Part shown: one piece after another, positions 22,670-34,293 of the stretch
How the letters are laid out: each line of letters opens with the position of its first letter
Numbering within the stretch: the first letter of the stretch is position 1
From: Scenedesmus sp. ARA3
Taxonomy: Eukaryota; Chlorophyta; Chlorophyceae; Sphaeropleales; Scenedesmaceae
Direction of reading: 5' to 3'
NCBI GenBank assembly: GCA_004335835.1
Contig: RWJK01001630.1
Coordinates: 7,807 to 71,806 of the forward strand
Length of the DNA stretch: 64,000 nucleotides
Made by a program: the position numbers and the translations under genes
Notes under the pieces: model-generated
What the model was told of the DNA's origin: nothing
Seen by the model: the letters and a program-made list of their open reading frames with translations, nothing else
Databases searched by the model: none

Positions 22670-23456
22670 AGCTGCTGTGCCGCCCGCCGCCCACCTGCAT
22701 AGTCAACCTCCGCCCTGCTGGTGATCTCCCCAAACACAAGCATGAAGTTATCCTTCACGGCAGTCTCGCACGCCACCTTGCTGGAGGGGTCCTGCGCCAG
22801 GCAGGCGTCCAGCACAGCATCTGCAGCAGCAGCAGCAGCAGCAGCAACCGTGCGCTGTAAACCGATGCAGCGGTGGCTGCCGCAGAGACAGCAGCAGCTC
22901 TGGCATCAGCACCTGTATATGACGCACTGGCGCCAGTATGACACCAGAAGTGCCCCCAGCGCACTCGCTGCATGGCTGTCTTTGCGTTGCTTGCAGGCGG
23001 CCTGCAGGCTGCCAAAACATGCTACACCTACTTCTGCAAGCGCTGCATCAACTGCTGCTGTACTTCGCAAGCCACGCACTTCTGCTAATTTGCAGGCAGC
23101 TGGTATGTTGATTTGATGCAGGTGGCACTGTGCAGCTCCGAGTCAAGCACATATCTGACACAGCGCTGCGGTGCGCAGGCATACCTGACACCTGGTCACA
23201 CATCTTGTCAGGGTGGCCCTCGGTCACACTTTCTGAGGTGTACAAGAAAGTGTGAGGGCTGCTGGCTACTGCATGTGGGGGCCTGTGGAATGGGAGTTAA
23301 ACCGCAGCAAACAAGACTGGCAGGCGTTAATGTTGGCGAAGCTGCTGCTGCCGCTGCGCTTCTGTTGACACGTAGTTGCAGTTTTTTTGAGGGTGATTGG
23401 GATGGGTCAGCTGTGCAACAGCTGCTGCACAGCTCACTAAACGCCTGCTTTACCAT
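18207..23456 (-). CDS. SAMS: S-adenosylmethionine synthetase (methionine adenosyltransferase)
   Basis: Nine exons in phase: 23456-23438, 23268-23185, 22820-22695, 22011-21896, 21146-20949, 20451-20255, 19546-19342, 18787-18653 and 18323-18207, giving 398 residues, the usual eukaryotic length. The enzyme makes SAM from methionine and ATP in the cytosol. Visible motifs are [16 protein letters not shown] (ATP site), [12 protein letters not shown] near 129, [31 protein letters not shown] near 276, and the C-terminal [12 protein letters not shown]. The usual His or Met in GGP[HM]GDAG is Cys here. The small first exon (MVKQAF) is inferred from its ATG, donor and matching phase and is the least certain. 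The exon 7 acceptor is a plain AAG. Introns 3, 4, 6 and 7 carry copies of neighbouring exon ends. The gene is divergent from the sirtuin. Confidence 0.95.
18733..18966 (-). repeat. Tandem duplication of the SAMS exon 8 acceptor and 5' end
   Basis: The segment holding the exon 8 start, its acceptor, the CTG-rich tract and upstream intron (about 18733-18845) recurs at about 18846-18966. The second copy has the same GTGTCATATGGCATCGGGCT start after a CAG acceptor, with a different triplet tract. Confidence 0.9.
19266..19350 (-). repeat. Copy of the SAMS exon 7 3' end with donor
   Basis: TTGCGCAGCGCTGCTTAGTG followed by TAGGTTGGG at about 19266-19294 is a diverged copy of the true exon 7 end and donor at 19331-19370 (CGCTGCTTGGTGCAG|GTGGGG). 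It lies in intron 7. Confidence 0.75.
19530..19990 (-). repeat. Four copies of the SAMS exon 7 acceptor and exon start
   Basis: Besides the real exon start at 19546, the sequence TTCATCCTGGGCGGCCCC or TTCATCCTGGGAGGCCCC preceded by an AG recurs near 19700-19715, 19800-19812 and 19932-19948. The copies alternate in two flavours within a repeating unit of about 230 bp that includes GCCTGTGGCTTGCA and GTCTGCTGCTGCATG. Confidence 0.85.
21120..21695 (-). repeat. Four copies of the SAMS exon 5 acceptor and exon start
   Basis: The real start (CTGCAG|AGCGTGCACGGCATGGGC at 21146) has diverged copies at about 21303-21335, 21418-21447 and 21606-21645. Flanking intron sequence with GCAGTGCAGCGCCGCAGTGT accompanies three of the four. 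Confidence 0.85.
21985..22150 (-). repeat. Duplicate of the SAMS exon 4 acceptor and exon start
   Basis: The exon 4 beginning, CAGCCGTTGCGCGGCAGGCC and CTGCAGGGACATCGGCTAC, recurs at about 22093-22145 as CAGCCGTTGCGCGCCAGGCC and CTGCAGGGCCATCGGCTAC, in intron 3. Confidence 0.85.
22616..22671 (-). repeat. (CAG)n microsatellite in SAMS intron 3
   Basis: About 17 uninterrupted triplets (GCT on the plus strand), starting about 25 nt past the exon 3 donor at 22694. It is the longest pure triplet run I noted. Confidence 0.9.
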
Positions 23457-24182
23457 ATCCTGCTGTTGCTGAGCGTGTTATGCAGCATCAGCGAGTGAGC
23501 TGCACGGACAGGGGGCGGCCGGCCTCAGATTCCTTTGTGGATGCTGGTGCAAGACTGTGCAGGCTGGGCAGGGCAGAGCATACCGTCTTGGCCCAGCACT
23601 TGAGTGTGTCAGACAGGCCAAGAAGGGTGCATCATCTCATAACTCCTGTCGCACATGATGTTGACAGCATGTGTGCACCTTCTCTGCGCACCTTGCGTAA
23701 GCTCTCCTGCTGCTGCCGCTACTGCTGTACTGCAGCAGTGCATGAGGGCTCCCGAGAGGTGCAAGTGCCCGGCTGCCCATACTGCAGGATGCCTTGGAAA
23801 GCATAATTGCATATGATCGGAGTAAACTCAAGAAGCGCATGGGCACAGCTGCAGCAGCATCAGATGGAATCACAGTCAGCACCGGTTACCAGCTGGTAAC
23901 TATGCGATTATACTCAACTGTCTCAACATAAAGGCCGTACTGTCGGCCATCTGCGGACACCAGTGCAAGTGGACGTTGGTGCCCTGACCGTGGTTTATGC
24001 TGGTTACGAAGAGCACTACGTAGTGCGCGCGGAGCTGCATGTCCTGCCAATTCAGTTCACGTTGATTAGTACCCAACTAGGTTATAGTGGTTTCGGGTGT
24101 CGCAGGGCAATTGGCTCGAGTTTCTGTTTGTTTGCCTCTGTTGACACAGCCTGAGGCGCAGCTGTGCATCCTCAACTGTATT
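23457..24182. promoter_or_regulatory. Shared 5' region between SAMS and the sirtuin
   Basis: 726 bp separate the two divergent start codons. No coding exon was recognised. The region must hold both promoters and 5' UTRs; no TATA box or other defined element was identified. Confidence 0.55.
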
Positions 24183-24702
24183 ATGGAGATGGCCGCTAAG
24201 CTGCTGGCGTCTCGCGGAGACATGGTCCTGGCTTCTGCAGCCGCTTGCAAGGGCCAGCTCAGGCGCACACTGACCTCATCAGTGCAGTTCAGCAGCACCA
24301 CAAGGAGGGGTGTGGGGCGCAGCATGCCTGCATGCTGCAGCAAGCTCAGCAGCAGCGGCAGCAGCAGCAGCTCTGTCAGCACAACATCAAGCCATGGGCA
24401 CCATGCAGCAGCTGCAGGGCGTCCTGCAGGCTACTTCACAGCTGCACCAACCACCAACATTGTTGCGCAAGCTGGCAGCAACAGCAGCAGCACCACTAGC
24501 AGCACAGCCACCACCAGCAGCAGCAGCAGCAGCGCAGCGCCTTCAGGTGCCAGCTGCACCCACTCAGGACTGCAGCAGGAGCGCATCAATGCTGATGGCA
24601 GCTTGTCCATGGCGTACACACGGTACAGACAGCAGCAGCAGCAGCAGCAGGTGCTGCAGTCTGCCAACACTCACAGCAGCTCAGCAGCAAGCCGCCAGCA
24701 AG

Positions 24703-24737
<35 letters not shown>

Positions 24738-25317
24738 TCAGCACAGCAGCAAGCTCCTCGCCCACCAGGGCTGCCTGCAGCAGCGCCAGCAGCAGTGCCG
24801 GCCAGCAGGCAGCAGTTAGACCAGTTGGCAGACCTCATTCAGAGCAGTAGACGAGTGGTGGTCATCACTGGCGCTGGCTGCAGCACTGAAAGCAACATCC
24901 CAGACTACAGGGGACCCGGGGGAGCTTACACCACAGGTGTGTGTGCATGCTGCAACAGCACAGTCAGCATGCGGCAGCACAGCCCCTGTGGAGTTGCGTG
25001 TCTCGACTGCGCGGCAGCAGTGCATGTATGTATGTGCGCTGTGGCTGGTATGCACTGTTAAGGCACAGCTCTGGTACAACTACCGTGGCATGCATCTGCA
25101 AGCTGACCTTGGGCATTAGTCCTTGTTGTATGTGACGCACTGTGCAAGCTGCATCCAACAGACGCATGAGCAGCTACCATGCAACAGTTGCTTGCTTTAT
25201 GCATGGCCTGGCTGTAGCAAATCGATGCATGCTGCTATGGTTTTGTGGTGTGCAGGGTTCACGCCCATGACGCACCAGCAGTTCATGACAAAGCCTGAGA
25301 ACAGGTCCAGGTGCGTG

Positions 25318-25352
<35 letters not shown>

Positions 25353-25387
25353 TCGTGGCAAAGCCTGAGAACAGGTCCAAGTGCGTG

Positions 25388-25419
<32 letters not shown>

Positions 25420-26469
25420 TCATGGCAAAGCCTGAGAACAGGTCCAGGTGCGTGCCAGCAGCAGCAGCAGCAGCAGTTCATGTTGTTCATTGTTGGACAA
25501 AGCACAACAGCCGCTGCAGGCGCAGTCACCCACAGTACATGCAGCATGCCAGCTGCATCAGCAGCAGGCAAGTGCTGTGTATCAGAAAGCTTGCCCAGCG
25601 CAAGAGCACCAGCGTAAGATGCGCAGCGCCTGTGCCAGCGCTGCAAGCCACGCCCATGCATCGTGCTGTATTCTCCTGCATGGAGCATCATCATCAACAC
25701 CACCTGTCCCCTTCACGACTCGCCATACACAATCGTACATCCATCGTCGCAATCATACGTCCATCGCTGGCCGCTTATCTGCTTGCCGCCGCAGGTACTG
25801 GGCGCGCTCGTTTGCAGGCTGGCACGAGTTTGCATTCGTGCAACCAAATGCAGCGCATGAGGCAATTGCGCGGCTGCAGGGCAGGGGCTGGTTGGATCTA
25901 GTCATCACGCAAAATGTGGACCGGCTGCACCATAAGGGTGGCAGCGGCCGGGTGCTGGAGCTGCATGGAACCACACACAGGTGCGCAGATGCGGCGGGCT
26001 GTGGAGTGTTGCTGGGATTTGTAAATGAGAGAGGATAGTTACATGTGGGTCCTGGCACCATCTCAGATGGTATGAGCTGCATGGAACCACACACAGGTGC
26101 GCAGATGCCGCGGGCTGTGGAGTGTTGCTGGGCTTTGAAAGTGTTGTGCTGTGGGCAGCTGGTTGTTGGGGTGTTCATCGGCAGGTGGCAGGTGGCAGGT
26201 GGCCGGTGAAGCTGCGTGTGGTCTACATGAATGAAGGGTGTGGGTGGTGTGTGTGTGTGAGGCAGCAGGTGTGCATTCCTGTAGTGCACGCACGGGTGCG
26301 GTAGCTGCACGCTGCAGCAGCAGCATGCGCACTCACCTATGCGCCGCCGCCTCACTCCAGCTCTGCCAGCTGTGTTTAGTGCATACTCTTTAACATGCGC
26401 TCGCAAAGTGTCTGTTTTCAGCGTGCTTTACCCCACTGTGTGTGCTTGCTGGCTGTACACCGGCCCTTC

Positions 26470-26504
<35 letters not shown>

Positions 26505-27824
26505 AGGGTGGTGTGCATGGACTGCGGCCACAGCAGCTGCAGGCATGAGGTGCAGCAGCGCCTCGCAGACCTCAACCCTCACATGGCAGCAGCAGTGCGC
26601 CACGCCAGCTCAGCAGCAGCAGCAGCAGCAGCAGGTGGCGGCATCAGCAACAGGGGTGCGTATGAGCGTGCGCTGCGGGTGGGCACTGCAGCAGATGCGC
26701 GCAAGGTGGCTGCGGGAGCCGATGCAGAGCAGGTGAGACATGGCGGCTAGCGGCCTGGCTTGTGGCCTGTTGTTGATTTCGATATTGTATCAGCTGCATG
26801 CAAGCAGGCTATTGAAGCATCCAAGAATTCTACAATCGAAGTGTTTTGTACTGCCAGCCCTTGCTGCGTATTGAACCACCAGCCTCTTGCTGCGTTTCGC
26901 ACCGCCAGACCTTGCTGCGTTTCGCACCGCCAGACCTTGATGCATTTTGTCGACCATTTCATCTCGCACTGCCTGTGTGCAGGTGCCTGTGGTGCGGCCT
27001 GATGGGGACACTGAGCTGCGTGTTCAACTGCCAGCCCTTACTGTGTTTTTCAAGCGTCTCATCGCGAATCTCATGTGTGCAGGTGCCTGTGGTGCGGCCT
27101 GATGGAGATATCGAGCTGGGCGATGCGGGGCGCCACTTCAGGACGGCTGCCTGCGCCGCATGCGGCGGGCAGGTGCTGAAGCCTGACGTGGTTTTTTTTG
27201 GGGACTCTGTGCCCAAGGACCGCGTTGAGAGGTGCGGGGACCTTTCGTTTTCAACCAAGTTTTCTGTTTCGTGTGTATATGTGAAATATGTGAAAGCTGT
27301 TGTACTGTTGTACGCTTGTTGGGGACAGCTGGCGTTTCAGGTCTGAAACGGTGGCTGGGCCTGGGGCTGCATTGATTGAGCAGGGAGCTGAGAACCCAGT
27401 TCCTTTTGCGCTGGCAGGCGCAGCGCCACAGCTTCTGTGCTCATAGAGATGTTGCTGCATCACCAGCACTGCTGCGCGCCCAGCATCGTCGCCGTCCGCC
27501 CGCCTGCATCGCTGCTGCTGCTACTGCTACTCACGCCTTGCGCGCTGATGCTGCTCTTGGTCATCTCTATGTGCTGCGCTGTGCAGCGCGCTATCAGCGG
27601 TGCAGTCCAGTGACCTGCTGCTTGTTGTCGGCTCCTCCTTGATGGTGTGGAGCGCCTTCCGGCTGGTCAAAGCAGCAAAGGCGGCGGGCGCAGCGCTGGC
27701 GATTGTCAACGTGGGACCCACGCGTGCAGATGACTTGGCTGATGTGAAGGTGGAGGCGCTAGCTGGTGAGGTGTGCATGCAGCTTGCCATGCACCCGAGC
27801 CTGCTGGTGCCTAGAGTGGCATGA
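24183..27824 (+). CDS. SRT2: Sirtuin, class II (SIRT4 / plant SRT2 type), probably mitochondrial
   Basis: Six exons in phase, 24183-24936, 25256-25310, 25795-25980, 26507-26732, 27083-27231 and 27587-27824, encode 535 residues. The family removes acyl or ADP-ribosyl-linked groups using NAD+. Motifs: [20 protein letters not shown] (NAD-binding GAGxS/TxxxGIPDFR equivalent), [10 protein letters not shown] and YWARSFAGW (typical of SIRT4/SRT2), [13 protein letters not shown], catalytic HGTTHR, zinc cysteines in CMDCGH and [29 protein letters not shown] and [11 protein letters not shown]. The first ATG (24183) opens an Arg/Ser/Ala-rich N-terminus like a mitochondrial presequence, followed by about 170 residues of Ser, Gln and Ala runs with no known function. 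The zinc module carries an extra Ala-rich insert. Introns 1-2, 3 and 4 hold exon-end duplications. It is divergent from SAMS. Confidence 0.94.
25276..25480 (+). repeat. Triplicated sirtuin exon 2 end, donor and CAG run
   Basis: The block AGCAGTTCATGRCAAAGCCT, GAGAACAGGTCCA(G/A)GTGCGTGCC and a CAG run occurs three times in tandem (units begin near 25276, 25346 and 25416), with a partial fourth AGCAGTTCATG. Only the first is preceded by the rest of exon 2. The copies are nearly identical. Confidence 0.92.
25955..26134 (+). repeat. Duplicate of the sirtuin exon 3 end and donor
   Basis: GAGCTGCATGGAACCACACA followed by CAGGTGCGCAGATG and about 30 nt of intron recurs about 116 bp downstream (about 26075-26134), within intron 3. 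Confidence 0.92.
26977..27126 (+). repeat. Duplicate of the sirtuin exon 5 acceptor and start
   Basis: TGTGTGCAGGTGCCTGTGGT and GCGGCCTGATGG occur at about 26977 and again at 27075, where the second is the true exon 5 start (27083). The upstream copy would code [12 protein letters not shown] before diverging. Confidence 0.92.
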
Positions 27825-28358
27825 GGGCAGGCCTGCTAGGAGGTGACAGTGCTGTGATTGCAGCTGGTGAGGCGTGAGTGTGTGGCTCTTTGTACCATAG
27901 TAGCACCGCCATGGCCCGCGCCGCGCCAGCGCGGAAGGAGTTGCAGGCTGTTGCCAACCCCCAGAGTGTGATGGTTGCGTGAACATTGCGCCAGTTTGCG
28001 CTAAGACAGCCATTTGTGTGGCCATTCTGTGCGGCCATTTGCTGTCAGGTTCTGCATTGAGTAACAGCTGGACCTTGCATATCAGAAAAGGTCACATGTG
28101 GAATGTCCTATGCCAGTGTTCAACTGTGCCGCACCTCAAGGAGCTCCTGCATGAGTCATGCTGCGACTTGTGCTACCTTAAAACGTTGCCTTGCCTGAGC
28201 CTGCCAAGTCTTTGACGTCATATTGACACTCAGCCAGAGATTACTTGCGCCTGCCATCTGTGGGCATGCCACCATCTTTGCAAGCGCACCACACCAGCAT
28301 GAGACCACTGCGAGCACACCCGCCTTTGTTACATGAGGCAGGGCATCGTTGCTTTAAT

Positions 28359-28363
28359 TGTAA
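28359..28363 (+). promoter_or_regulatory. Candidate TGTAA poly(A) signal of the sirtuin
   Basis: TGTAA 535 nt past the stop codon on the coding strand, the first seen downstream. Confidence 0.4.
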
Positions 28364-31300
28364 CACCAAAAGTGAGAGTGACCAGATTCCAGGATCTGCA
28401 GATGATAGGGCACTTTGCCAGTCCAAGGTAGCAGGTATCTCCGGAGATACCGGTGCAACGTTCCCTATGGAAGCATTGGTCATACTCCAAAACATGCCCA
28501 TCGTTAACTGTGCATTTCAACATTCGATGACAGCAGCATTGCCCAGTCGATGCCTGTGCAACGGGCACCAGGCCTAGGCAATGGGCAATGGGCCCAGCAA
28601 CTGCTGCATGCAGTCACGCTTGTACCGCTGGCAACACTGCAGCAGACAATTGGCATGGCTAGTCAGCTGCAGCTGGTGACAATCCGCCTAGGTCTAAACT
28701 TGCAATCAACCGTCATGATGCCTGTGTCGGGTGACCTGACGCATGTGTCACCTGCGCACTGGTGACCTGGCAGGTCAGTGACAACATGTTGGTGTACACT
28801 GTTGTATGCTGGAAGCTGACAGCATACACCCGCCACTAATACTTTGCCAATAACTTATGGGAGGGAGGGAGAGGCAATGCAGCATATGAACAAGAGGGAG
28901 CTCACAGCGCAACTGCAGTGGCCCCCTATGCCTCAAGAGTAGCTACTATCCTATAGGAAGCCGTGCATAACCGTTTATGTTGGACAGTGCGACCCTGGCC
29001 AGACACTGCCAGACCCCGACAGTGCTACCCTGGCCATGCCAATGATAGGGGGGTTCCAGGAGACAGGTTAAACAGGGCACAAGCCAGCACCACTGATTTG
29101 GTGACCGCCGATCAATGGGAAGAGCTGCTGCGGGCATACAGACGTTACAAGGTGCTTGCCACAGCACATTACCCCAACCAATTTAGCTACGACTGCCCAC
29201 CATCCACATGTACAGTAGTCCTCTGCAGGTCTGTCAGCACTGCAAAACAGGTGCCAAGGCAGCAAGCAGCAAATCAACACAGGACAGGCCTGCGCAGCAG
29301 GCTGGCATGGCCTATTGAGCGCTGAGCTCAGTGCAGGAACATCTCCGCAACATCTGCAGCACCTCACAGCACCATGACTGGGCTCGGCTGGTTGGCTGTA
29401 GCCCAACAGCCTATTCCAAATCCTTACAACAAGCATCCTTCAACGGTGCAGGCCACTCGGGCCTAACAACAGTGTGGCACAGTGCTGGAACATGCAGCAT
29501 AGATGGCAACCACAACGCTCTGCAAAGACTGTTGGCTGCAAGCCTATTTGCCCCTGACGAATCCAATACATGATAACATAAACAAGTGCTGCACATGTCC
29601 TGTGCTGCGGCAACATCATCATCCTGCGTGTAAACATATACCGTATAGCCGCTGCAGCAAATGCAATCATCTACAGCATGTGCCATCACCAAAAGCCTTG
29701 AGCTTGCGTCTGTGCGAAGACCATTCGTAACCCATTGAGCTAGGTGCATTGCCAGCATGCAGGGCTGCCTCCTGCAGCAGTTTCATATGCAACAAGTTTG
29801 ACACGCCTTACCAGCTGACGCCGCGACAATAATTTAGACAGCCTCGACGCCTCAAATGCCAGACACACATGTGCATTGCAACACCGCAACAATACTCCTG
29901 CAAACCAGCTGCGCCAGCTCAGGCATAATGAATTCAAAACTGCTGCAATGGCTCAGCAGGTGCAAGCCAGCAGCCCTGCACAGTTGACAACCTCAAATTT
30001 GCTGCTGTGGCCGGCCTTCCAGCAGTAACCTCAAAGGGACAGTGCAGCAGAGAGGAGACCTGAATGCCGCCTCAAACAATCTCAAACATGAGCCAGCATC
30101 CAACGCTACATGTGCAGTACATGCCTATGTGTTGCAACCTTTTCCACGCCACAGCACAGAAGCCTGGCTTACGACCCTGCGAGCTCTCTAGTTTATAGAC
30201 TAAGGTTAATCAACCTACCGGCAAACAATGCTGCACATGCAGACTTGGCATCTCAATGCACATCGCCACAGGCTCCGGTCCACATGCTTGCCAACCATAT
30301 CAATGCAATTGCATTGCATGCTTCGTGTCGGGTGCGGCTGCAAAGAACTGCAATGCCACCAACTGCAGTACGAAGAAAAATTAATGCAATGTAACTAAAA
30401 TAACAACACCATTCGCCACAGTGCAGGTGCACAACTGCAACACAAGAGGCACCTCCTGAACCAGGGAACTGAGGGCAAACACACAACAGCAGAGCCCTCA
30501 AATTTGAGGTCCTGAGTTTGTCAGGCAAACCTGCATGCATATGCCAGCAAGAACACCGACACGACGCCTGCTGCTGCTGATAATGTTGATGATGCAGATG
30601 CACCGCTGCATGCGTGCATGCTGGCCGCGCAGCTTGGCCAGCTTGCAGCAGCCAGTCAGCTGCAGCACTGCCTTTGCAGACGTGCAGGGCGGCTCACATG
30701 TCGCGCAGGTGGCTGCAATCAACTGCTGATTGAGTTGGGCTCAAGTTCTGCACTGGCAGCACAGCATACAATCTGGATGCGGGAGCTTGAGCCACAAAAG
30801 GCTCTGTCTGATTGTGCAACAGCATACAAGACTAGCTTGCGTATTATTCCAGAGCAGCAGCTGCAAGGCAGCCGCAGCTAGCTTGTGTGGCTCGTGTGCG
30901 CAAATGTCGCCACATTTGAGTCACTCTGCTACAGCCACGTGGCTGTGGTGCACCTGCAGGTGCACCTGCCGCTGCCAAAGTGCCAATGTCACAGCTGCTC
31001 ACAATCCTGCTGTTGGCACACCCTGCTGCAGCCACAGACGGAGCAAGCACTGGATACTGTCAGCACCCCAGCCACTGCATACTCATGCCACCAAGATCCT
31101 CAAATACAATGCGATGACTGAAACGAGTCCCAGCAAGAAAGAAGAATGCCTGGCCCCCTCCCATAAATCAATGGGATGGAGAGCCAATTGGCCTGTCACT
31201 TTAATACAATAGGTCTCTCAAGTGGCTCGTTATTCTTGGGTGCCTTTTTGAACGGCCACTTATGATCATTGTCCCTGTGCACATATGCATGCGTGGGAGC

Positions 31301-32568
31301 AGCTCATTGCGGCCCTGCAAGGTGAAATCAGCCCTGCAAAAAGGGCTGTGATGAGGCGGCAAGTAAAAGCCATGTACACGACACCAGCCACACAGTGCAA
31401 CGTGTAGCACATACAAAGCACACACCCAGCAGCCCCATCATAATCGAAATAGCAACAGCAACAGACACCACAGGCGAGCCCAGCGGCACACCCATGCGCC
31501 CACCGCAGGATTGAGCGCATCTCCTCTGGTGCCACCTGCAGAGTGCAGAACATGGCGCTTCATCTGCCAGGAAAACTGCAAAACCTACACACCTGCAACA
31601 CACACTAGATCTGTTTGCCAAACCAAATTTTGATGTTCTAGCTCTTCAGGAGAAATCCGCGCCACACTTGGGCAATGTCGGGCTGCCAAGTCATACTGCA
31701 GCTGCCAGCGTGCATGACATCAAGCTACTACCCAGACACTGTACAGCGCCCTACCCCCAGACCTGTGGATGCTCACAGGTCCTGCGGCCCGTATGGGCTG
31801 TCAGCAAGGACACCAGCAACAGATGCATCCGGCCGCCCGGCAGCAGACGTCGGCTGGTTCAAACACGCACCACTTGCTGACTTACGCTGGCCAGCAAGTT
31901 TGTCACAGCTCGCCACAGCACACCTCATCAAGTCTTGTGCATCCAGCAGCACCTGCAGCTGCACACTGCTCTGTGAAGTCTGCAGCGCGTTGCTGTGTGA
32001 AGTGTGCTGCACAAGGCTCTGTGAGGTGTGCTGTGCCGAGCTGTGACCAACGTACTGAGCCAGGCACTGCGATGTGTGCAGTTGTAGATTTTGGTGAGAG
32101 CTGTGGTGCAAACTGGCTCGCCTGCTGCTGCCTGCTTGCGTGGCAGCTGTCAGTGCAAACTCCCCCCTGCTAGTGCTCAGATGGTGGCAGCTAGCTAGCT
32201 GGCCTGTGGTGAAGCTGCTGCCGCTGTGTTTTGCTGCTGCGCATGCGCTGCTGCTGCTGCTGATCATGATATTTGCTGCTGATACCTGCTGCTGCCTGCA
32301 GCTGCTTATCGCGTCGAGGGAGCGCTCACCTGCGCAGAATGAGGAGCAGCAGCCAAAACACAGCAGACAGGCACAGTGAGCAGTAGTCAAACACGGCAGC
32401 CAGTCAACCCAGTAAACATGCGGCACAGATGAGAGGTTTTGCACACAACAGCCAGCAACATTCTAGCAGAACTTGGCACAGAATGGACAGCTTGCGGCAT
32501 CAGCAGCTGCCTACTGACAACGAAGCGCAACACGAAGATTGGGACATGCAGGCGAGTGCGGTACTTAC
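28364..32568. other. 4.2 kb without a recognisable gene
   Basis: Both strands were read for domain motifs. Open frames exist, some Ser- or Cys-rich, but none has credible splice sites plus a known domain. This is where the missing kinase exons of the gene ending at 32569 would be expected; no catalytic-loop, DFG or APE motif was seen. It contains an 18-bp perfect palindrome at 28434-28451. Confidence 0.5.
28434..28451. repeat. Perfect 18-bp palindrome
   Basis: GGTATCTCC followed directly by GGAGATACC. Confidence 0.9.
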
Positions 32569-33532
32569 CGGTCCCGATCAACACACCAAGAGTAATGCTG
32601 CCATCAATGCAGGTGCCTCTTGTTGGTGCAAGCAGATCTGCAGTGCTGCCGCCTGCATTGCTGCTCCCCGCACACCAGCCTGCGCTGCCTGCAGCAGGTG
32701 CGCTTGCCATGTACTGCTGCTGCTGCTGCTGCTGCTGCTGTAGGAGTGGTTTGCTGATCTTGCAGGCCGCCAGCTCCCCGCTGCTGTGGGTGCCAGCAGC
32801 CGAAGCACTGGCTGCATGCACCATGTTTCCACACGACACACTGCAAGACGCGTCTTTGTTGCTCAGAGCCCCGCTGCCAGCACTGCTGCCACGCATATGC
32901 AGCTCTGGATCTGGTATGATGTATGGCATGCTGTCAACAGGCAGCTTCACATTGTCATCAACATCAAGCAGCTGCTGCTGCTGCTGCCGCCGCCGCCGCA
33001 CCAGCAGCAGCGCTGCCGCAAGAAGCAGCAGCAGCAGCATACCGCCTCCGAGCCCTGCTGCGAGGCCAGCAATGGGCACGGCAGATGCACCTGCGTCCTG
33101 CTTGGTCTGTGCTGGCGTGGTTGAAGATGAGAGGCGGTCCAGCGCCGCGCGCACGCAAATGTCCACAGTCTCGGCAGGCCCCAAACATGCACCATCCAGA
33201 TACGTGTGACAGACCTGTGTATAGTTGCGCATGACGATCCCATAGCCCCCTGCGGCAGCAGCAGCAGCAGCCACGGCTGAGCAGGGCATGCAGTAGAAGC
33301 AACACAAAGCCTGTGCCAGCGCAGCAGCGGCTGCTAGCTGCTGCACAGCTAGGTCTTGTACTGTGGTGCAGCTTCCACCGGCACCTTGACGTGTTCACTG
33401 CGGGCTAGAATGCATGGCGCGGCTACGGGAGGCTACACTGCTGACGGCGAAATCATTAATTGCTGCATTTAAAGCATACTGAAGCTTCTTCAAATGCTTG
33501 CATCTGGCAGTAGACGCAGCGTCAGCAACAGT

Positions 33533-33571
<39 letters not shown>

Positions 33572-34254
33572 GAGGGCGCTGTCCCTTGAAGCCCTTTCCG
33601 CTGATGATCAGGGACACCTTCGCCTGCTGCACGCACCTGCTGCTGATTCCATCGTGTCTGGTGCCTTTGTGAAGTCCTCATACACGAGCACCTCATCAAG
33701 GCACATCTTGCGCAAGCAGAAGTTGTTTTGATACAAGGCAAGCTGCCTGCCAGGCCAGCCTGCAAGATGCAACAATGCCAGGGCAGGGTGAGTAAGTGAG
33801 CGAGTGAGTGACTACCCAGGCAGCTCTACAGCTCCTGGGTAAGTTAAGGCTAAGAGGATGTGCCACAGTGTGTGGCCAGGGGCGATACTTGCTGGTGGGC
33901 AGATTTGGCTTCAGTTGGCTGCACTGCTGCGCAGCGAGGTCAAAGCAGATTTTGGCAGTGTGTACAGAAGCCATGGTGCCACTGGCCACTGCATGCTGCT
34001 GCTGCTGCTGCTGCTGATGCATGCTGCTTGCAGATGGTGCATGAGCAGTACATGCACAAGGGCAGCTGTCAATGTGATTGTTTGATGGCATCTTCAAACA
34101 CCATGCAAGCTGCCGACACAGCTACTGGGCACTTCACGCTGCTGCAGGTATCATCCCTAGCTGCCACTGGGGTGATTCAACGCTACAGACGGCAATCACG
34201 ACTCCGCCCACAACAGTTCCTGCTCCTGCTGCGCAGCTGCTGCACTGGCGCCGG

Positions 34255-34293
<39 letters not shown>

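Noticed and set aside
22616..22671. Regular triplet arrays considered as a CRISPR-like or satellite array
   Set aside because: Pure microsatellites without spacers, in eukaryotic introns.
32325..32390. Membrane-helix-like stretch FWLLLLILRR followed by a GTGAGC donor on the minus strand
   Set aside because: An in-frame stop lies just upstream with no acceptor in between, so it cannot be an internal exon.
31773..32444. 223-residue minus-strand open frame rich in Ser and His
   Set aside because: No start context, splice sites or domain; composition follows the CTG-rich DNA.
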